This document shows, piece after piece, positions 59,901 through 64,000 of a DNA stretch of 64,000 nt. Below the pieces are notes generated by a model. The model had not been told where the DNA came from and made no database searches. It saw only the letters and a program-made list of their open reading frames with translations. The DNA comes from Neurospora crassa OR74A. Lineage: Eukaryota; Ascomycota; Sordariomycetes; Sordariales; Sordariaceae. Numbering within the stretch: position 1 is the first letter of the stretch; every line of letters starts with the position of its first letter. The stretch covers positions 2,418,001 to 2,482,000 of the forward strand of contig NC_026506.1 in the NCBI RefSeq assembly GCF_000182925.2. Direction: 5' to 3'. The position numbers and the translations under genes were made by a program.

Positions 59901-61951
59901 AGATGTTCACCGCTTGGTTCGGCCAGTGGATCACCGACATGATGCTGTCCAACACCACGATTGCTTCTCAGTTTGTCAACTTTGACATTCCCTTCGCTCC
60001 CGACACGGGCAAGTCTCTCCAGATGCTTGTCTACATGAGTCTGGCGCTTTGTGCCTACCCTGGTTTCTTCGCTCTGTACCCCAACGTTGAGCGCCGTTCG
60101 TTTGTGCGTGGCTTGCAATACTCGAACGGTGTGCGTCCCTTGCCTCTCTGGCTCGCCTACACCACCTTCGACTTCCTCATAGTCCTCGTCGCGAGCGCCA
60201 TCATGACGGCTCTGCTCGCCGGCCTGGCCAGTGTCTGGCACCACGTCGGATATCTGTTCATCATCTTCGTCCTCTACGGTCTCGCCTCGATATTGCTGGC
60301 CTATGTTATCTCGCTCTGGAGCAACAACCAGCTTTCGGCCTACGCATTCACCGCCGGTGGCCAGGTAGTCATGTTCCTCATCTACCTGATCGCCTACATG
60401 TGCACCATCACCTACGGCCCCGTCGACAGGGTGGATGATATGCTCGTCGTGGTGCACTTTGTCGTAGCCATCTTCGCCCCCATCGGCTCGCTCACCCGCG
60501 CCCTCTTCATCGCGCTAAACCTTTTCTCAACAGCCTGCGACGGCGACAAGCTCGCCTCGTATCCGGGTGGCATCCTCCAGTATGGCGGTCCGATCCTGTA
60601 TCTGATTCTTCAGTCCATCATCCTCTTCATCCTCCTCGTCTGGGTCGACGCCGGCAACCCCTGCTCAACCCTCAAGCAGCTCTTCAAGCGCAAGCCGCGC
60701 TCCGCCCCGCCCACCGTCGCCCAAGAAGCAGACGGAATCTCTGACGAAGAAGTCGCCCACGAGCTCGTCCGCGTCAAGTCCACCGCCACTGGCAGCGGGG
60801 TCGCCGGCACCAACAACACGGACGGTCTACAGGTCGTCAACCTAACCAAGACCTTTGGGCGCAACACAGCCGTGGACAACGTAACCTTTGGCATCCCTCA
60901 CGGGCAAGTCTTTGCCCTCTTAGGCCCCAACGGCGCCGGCAAATCCACGACCATTTCCATCATACGCGGCGACGTCAAGCCCGACTATAATTCAGGCGGC
61001 GACGTCTTCGTCGAACAATCCTCCGTCGCCCGCTCTCTCGCCGCCGCCCGCTCTCACCTCGGCGTCTGCCCCCAATTCGACGCAGTCGACACCATGACCG
61101 TTCTCGAGCATCTGCGCTTCTACGCGCGCGTGCGCGGCATCCCCGCTTCCGGCATAGAGTACAACGTCGAACAAGTCATCCGCGCCGTCGGCCTGACCCA
61201 ATTCCGCGACCGCATGGCGCGTGCGCTATCGGGAGGTAACAAGCGCAAGCTGTCTCTCGGTATCGCTCTGATGGGTAACCCCACGGTGGTGTTGCTTGAC
61301 GAACCCTCCTCCGGCTTGGACGCGGCCGCCAAGCGCATCATGTGGCGCACCCTCGCCGAAACCGTGCCCGGCCGCTCGATCCTGCTCACCACCCACAGCA
61401 TGGAGGAAGCCGACGCGTTGGCGGGCAGAGCCGGCATCCTCGCCAAGCGCATGCTAGCCATGGGATCGGTTGACTCGTTGCGCAAGCGCTTCGGCGATAC
61501 ATTGCACGTCCACCTCGTCTGCCGTGGCGCGCCCCGCACGTCGGACGCCCGGATTGCGCAAATCCACGCCTGGGTTGAATCTACCTTTGGCTCTGCCGCC
61601 GCGATGGAGGGGAAGACATATCACGGGCAGATGCGGTTTTCCGTACCCGCCGCTGTTGTCCTTTCCCTCACCACTGGCATCATTAACCAGCGGGCAGATA
61701 AGGGCATGGCAGCGGAAGAAATCAGGGAGACGGAAACCCAGCAAAGCACGACGAGCGCGATAGGCAAGTTGGTAGTGTTACTTGAAGAGCAGAGGGAGGA
61801 ATTGGGCGTGGAGCATTTCAGTGTTAGTCCGACGACGTTGGATCAGGTCTTCTTGGAGGTCGTGGGGAGGCATAATGTTAGAGAGGAAGGGTATGCGGCT
61901 CCGGAGGAGGGGAAGAAAAGGGGGTTGAAGAGGTGGTTTAAGAGGAGTTAG
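56963..61951 (+). CDS. Full-length ABC transporter, ABCA family
   Basis: Membrane ATPase of the ABCA family, whose animal members move lipids across membranes; the fungal substrate is unknown. A single uninterrupted exon of 4989 bases encodes 1662 residues. Layout: first span (about 28-50, FVLPVLVVAFLSF), large lumenal loop to about 225, five more spans to about 430, NBD1 (about 460-690), then the same plan again with a span near 835-855, loop, spans about 1015-1235, and NBD2 (about 1285-1510). NBD1 has Walker A GANGSGKST, signature LSGGQKRK and Walker B CCIDEVSSGID; NBD2 has GPNGAGKST, LSGGNKRKLSLG and VLLDEPSSGLD. Both H-loops are present (LTTHF, LTTHS), so both sites look active. The tail is basic (KKRGLKRWFKRS). 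A gene this long without an intron is unusual beside its neighbours. Confidence 0.93.
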   Translation: MAIFSQTWTLTRKNLLIVLNRHTNATIIRAFVLPVLVVAFLSFAKNLFVPYAVFGISKVHPVRSLSDGLQASSGTGRNTVAFVNNGLRGGEIDRVIQELATVVRDAGKNASIAESEQDLIWTCRASLRGVTPCYGAVVFYSSPDEGSGGIWNYTLRADSALGTGKINVDKDDNDAQVYMLPLQRAVDAAITRNGQQKLPEEQDEYPFTSLTKEERADRVRQLYQKTIYNVLGVTFLISVIGVCYHLVGFMASERETGMSTLVEAMMFTKRTWEGQAARLLSYHLGFTLLYLPGYIVSSIIMWAAVFRTSSVGILIIYHILAGLSLASFSILGAAFFKKAQLSGISIVILYILLGVIAQIITAPKTATVVVLSLLFMPCNYTYFIAYLARFEAKDMATNLGKSAPDSPSQVAGIVFWIFLIVQIFAYPILGAIIERYLHGTTSSTRNIAYGENSELGPDNAVQLDGFTKIYKPGPFRNMFSFLSKPREPVIAVNGLTLTARRGQILVLLGANGSGKSTTLDIIAGINKLSSGSITVDGTGGLGIAPQKNVLWDELTVEEHLRIFNRLKSPNQLATKEDILELISGVDLAQKVDARSGTLSGGQKRKLQLGMMLTGGSAVCCIDEVSSGIDPLSRRKIWDILLAERGHRTMILTTHFLDEADLLADHIAIMSKGTLRAEGSSVELKNRMGGYRIHLNNAKYISNSPNVSGVQKKVSPEEITYIASTSAAAAQVIKELAVAGISDYRFSGPTIEDVFLSLAEEVRAEDGARLDQFQSTAAVLGAQRSTEKQSSTEMVNNAPVDDTTKPSLNLLSGQRIGYFKQGVVLFRKRMTILKRNWFPTLAAFAIPIIAAGLVTLFVMGKDPVGCSPADQSSRRVATNLFASDFDLFMIAGPSDKFSANNLARLFAPIYMATQDNATSSGNSPGIGMNPLDLFKNITLVDTVDEFNSAVVQYRKNITPAAVWLGEDNSVPTMTYRSDSVEMFTAWFGQWITDMMLSNTTIASQFVNFDIPFAPDTGKSLQMLVYMSLALCAYPGFFALYPNVERRSFVRGLQYSNGVRPLPLWLAYTTFDFLIVLVASAIMTALLAGLASVWHHVGYLFIIFVLYGLASILLAYVISLWSNNQLSAYAFTAGGQVVMFLIYLIAYMCTITYGPVDRVDDMLVVVHFVVAIFAPIGSLTRALFIALNLFSTACDGDKLASYPGGILQYGGPILYLILQSIILFILLVWVDAGNPCSTLKQLFKRKPRSAPPTVAQEADGISDEEVAHELVRVKSTATGSGVAGTNNTDGLQVVNLTKTFGRNTAVDNVTFGIPHGQVFALLGPNGAGKSTTISIIRGDVKPDYNSGGDVFVEQSSVARSLAAARSHLGVCPQFDAVDTMTVLEHLRFYARVRGIPASGIEYNVEQVIRAVGLTQFRDRMARALSGGNKRKLSLGIALMGNPTVVLLDEPSSGLDAAAKRIMWRTLAETVPGRSILLTTHSMEEADALAGRAGILAKRMLAMGSVDSLRKRFGDTLHVHLVCRGAPRTSDARIAQIHAWVESTFGSAAAMEGKTYHGQMRFSVPAAVVLSLTTGIINQRADKGMAAEEIRETETQQSTTSAIGKLVVLLEEQREELGVEHFSVSPTTLDQVFLEVVGRHNVREEGYAAPEEGKKRGLKRWFKRS

Positions 61952-62972
61952 GGGAAAAGTTGTGATGTGGGAAAGGGAGGAAATTTTGTGAAGAACAATG
62001 TTCAGACTTTACATAAGTTTTCGATATTTGATGGTAATGTTTGGTTATATTTCTTCCATGCTGCTGCTGCTGCAAGCGCTGTTCTAGAATGTGAGTAAGC
62101 GAGCGAGAGCGTTTTGGAGTTGAAACATGGAAGAGATGGTGTAAAGAGAAATAATTGCATGATGAACACAAGCGACATTTCAGGGTTATATGATGCACGG
62201 CATATCAGTCAAGTTACCCTCGGTTGGCTTGGAAGTTCTATTCACATCACATATTGGTTTTTTCTTCTTCTTGGTTTCAGAGGGTTCAGCTTTGTTGTAT
62301 ATACCCAATCTTTCACTTTCAGGTTTTACGCATCAAATATCTTACAAACGAATTCTATATTAGACCTTCTTACAATCGACCGCAATCCATTTCGCTGTAT
62401 CCAGCGTTACGATCGTACGAATATTTGCAATACGTTACCGTCAATATATCATTGTACGTCACCGCGGAGGCATCAGGCATCCAAGCGTTTTATTATAACC
62501 TTGGTATTAACTGCTAGACAGTTCCTGTATGGAACAACCCCTAGGGGACTCGGGCCGATGTGCTTTCTAATCAGTATGTTTCTATCACACTCTTGTAATG
62601 GCCTTTCCCAGCCAAATCGACCCGTATTGGACAGTCCATATTAGATTTAATTTGACAACTACTTCGTCAGGGTATGGCAGAAGTCTATTCCGTGATTCAT
62701 TGAAACGAAAACCCATGAACCATTTCTTGCGCTTCTGCGTCTACATGTCTATTATGCATCACAAGACCATGTCCGCGCACTCCCAGAAATCACCTCTGTC
62801 ACTATCACCATCATCCTGAACCGTTGCAAAGTAGTAGAAGCGACGACGACGATGCATAAAATGGTATCGATAATATAAAGAAAACTCATGCAAAAATTTT
62901 ACCAGAAACATACAGGAAAGAAACCCAAGCCAAACCCCAGGACACAAACGGGTTGCAACAAGCAATGACCGC
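61952..62972. other. Convergent spacer ABCA / REI1
   Basis: 1.02 kb shared by two 3' ends. It contains a short GCT run near 62061-62073. No gene or RNA was recognised. Confidence 0.6.
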
Positions 62973-64000
62973 TCACCTGAGGTAAGAAACAGGATTCCTG
63001 TGTCTCTCCTTGAAGTGCTTCTTCATGCCCACCACCTCAGCGCGCTTATACGAGTCCACCTCCCTCTGGCGACCCTTCTCCACCACCTTCCGCACCTCTT
63101 TGCTCTCCACATCTCTGATACCGTTGGCGCCGATAAGACCTCTTGTCTCACGCGTGATGACGTGCCTGCCGTGCGCCTTGCGGTCTCTGAGCTGAACCTC
63201 CATGTTTCTCCTGAATCTCGGCTCGCCGTCGCTGTCGTACTGCATCTCTGCATCTTCGCCATCTTCACCACCGGCAGCTTCGAGAAGGAGCTGCTGCTGG
63301 CGCTCCTCGGGCGTGGGATAGTTGTGCAGGTTCTGGCGGAAGTAGCGGTTGAGCGAGCGGTGGCCGACGGAGCGGCCGGATGGCAGGTGAAGCTCGTATT
63401 CGTCGTAGTAGACGGCGTTGACGCCCTTCCTGCTGTGAGCATGGAAGCCGTCCGCCTGGCGGTGGGGACGCGGGTCGTCGCGCGAGTGGTGACGGTGGCT
63501 GGCCAGACGCTCGTACTGGTGATAGTGGCCCTCACCGGGCACGGCGTGGAGGTCGTCCGAGTCGAGAGACGAGGCCGAACTGTCGGTCTCCCAGCCCTCT
63601 TCGTCGCCGCCTTCACCGTCGCCTTCTTCGCCTTCGACAACCTCGACCTTGGCTTCGCGCTTGCCGCCCAGCTTGGCGCCGCCAGTTCCTTCCTCTTCCT
63701 CTTCCTCATCCTCGGTATCCCAATCGTCGCCGTCTGAGTACGTGCTGCGGAAGTCATAGAATTCACCAATCTCAAGCTGCTCCTCCTCGGTGGTGTAAGG
63801 AATCTGGCAATGGCCCTTGTCACGCATGTGCGTTTGCACGGCAAAAGTGTTGGAACGCATCTTGCCGCACATCAGACACTCGTTCAGCTCAAACACACGT
63901 CTCCTGAGCGAACCGAGAAGACCCTCCAAATCAACGAGGTACTGCTTCTCGGGGATAAACATGCCGTGTATCCTCTCCATGTGGGTGGCGTTGAGAGCGG
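62973..64000 (-). CDS. REI1-type 60S biogenesis factor, 3' part
   Basis: Cytoplasmic zinc-finger protein of the Rei1/Reh1 (ZNF622) family that helps to release Arx1 and recycle late 60S subunit factors. The frame stays open to the window edge, so the N terminus and at least one N-terminal C2H2 finger lie outside. The visible 342 or so residues begin just before MERIHGMFIPEKQYLVDLEG, a segment diagnostic of the family, then the second finger ECLMCGKMRSNTFAVQTHM with its closing His in KGH. An acidic stretch (about 105-155 from the first visible Met) follows, then basic Arg/His-rich sequence and a conserved C-terminal block (RDVESKEVRKVVEKGRQ to KHFKERHRNPVSYLR). No intron is seen in this part. 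It is convergent with ABCA. Confidence 0.9.
   Translation of the reverse strand, partial: ALNATHMERIHGMFIPEKQYLVDLEGLLGSLRRRVFELNECLMCGKMRSNTFAVQTHMRDKGHCQIPYTTEEEQLEIGEFYDFRSTYSDGDDWDTEDEEEEEEGTGGAKLGGKREAKVEVVEGEEGDGEGGDEEGWETDSSASSLDSDDLHAVPGEGHYHQYERLASHRHHSRDDPRPHRQADGFHAHSRKGVNAVYYDEYELHLPSGRSVGHRSLNRYFRQNLHNYPTPEERQQQLLLEAAGGEDGEDAEMQYDSDGEPRFRRNMEVQLRDRKAHGRHVITRETRGLIGANGIRDVESKEVRKVVEKGRQREVDSYKRAEVVGMKKHFKERHRNPVSYLR

Overview
This is nuclear DNA from a filamentous ascomycete, almost certainly Neurospora (N. crassa or a very close relative). Genes carry short introns of about 55-135 bp with GTAxGT donors, CTAAC/CTGAC-like branch points and CAG/TAG acceptors. Codon third positions lean strongly to C. 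One 3.4 kb block has been turned AT-rich in the manner of repeat-induced point mutation (RIP). Two genes match known Neurospora loci: hpo (heterochromatin protein 1) and ylo-1 (the aldehyde dehydrogenase that ends neurosporaxanthin synthesis). From memory their locus numbers lie four apart (NCU04017, NCU04013), which fits the order seen here; I could not check this.

Layout. 1-7155 has no recognisable host gene; it holds a RIP-damaged DNA transposon (about 2045-5436) between inverted arms of about 110-120 bp. From 7156 there are 17 protein genes: NUP133 (-), AFG1-type ATPase (+), RRP4 (-), mitochondrial malonyl-CoA:ACP transferase (+), TCA17/TRAPPC2L (+), a GT90/CAP10-type glycosyltransferase (-), ylo-1 (-), a DOA4-type deubiquitinase (-), VPS27 (+), a histidine phosphatase (+), a 62-residue membrane protein (-), hpo (-), an unrecognised zinc-finger/coiled-coil protein (+), NMN adenylyltransferase (-), cytosolic lysyl-tRNA synthetase (+), a full-length ABCA transporter (+), and the 3' part of REI1 (-, running off the right edge). 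Exons were built by hand from splice signals and reading-frame continuity. Every multi-exon model given closes to a whole number of codons.

How the genes relate. Most are unrelated housekeeping genes, as is normal for a fungal chromosome. One pairing makes functional sense: VPS27 (ESCRT-0 ubiquitin receptor) and the DOA4-type deubiquitinase, which act at the start and end of endosomal sorting of ubiquitinated cargo, are head to head across about 1.3 kb. HPO is the reader of H3K9me3 laid over RIP-mutated DNA, so the window also carries a likely target of that system about 35 kb away; I regard this as coincidence.

I found no convincing new multi-gene system. The observations most worth following are the RIP-damaged element with its well-kept inverted arms, the substituted oxyanion-hole position in the DOA4-type enzyme, two stop-free introns of length 3n (ylo-1 and NMNAT), the small membrane protein that may be unannotated, and the unrecognised zinc-finger gene.
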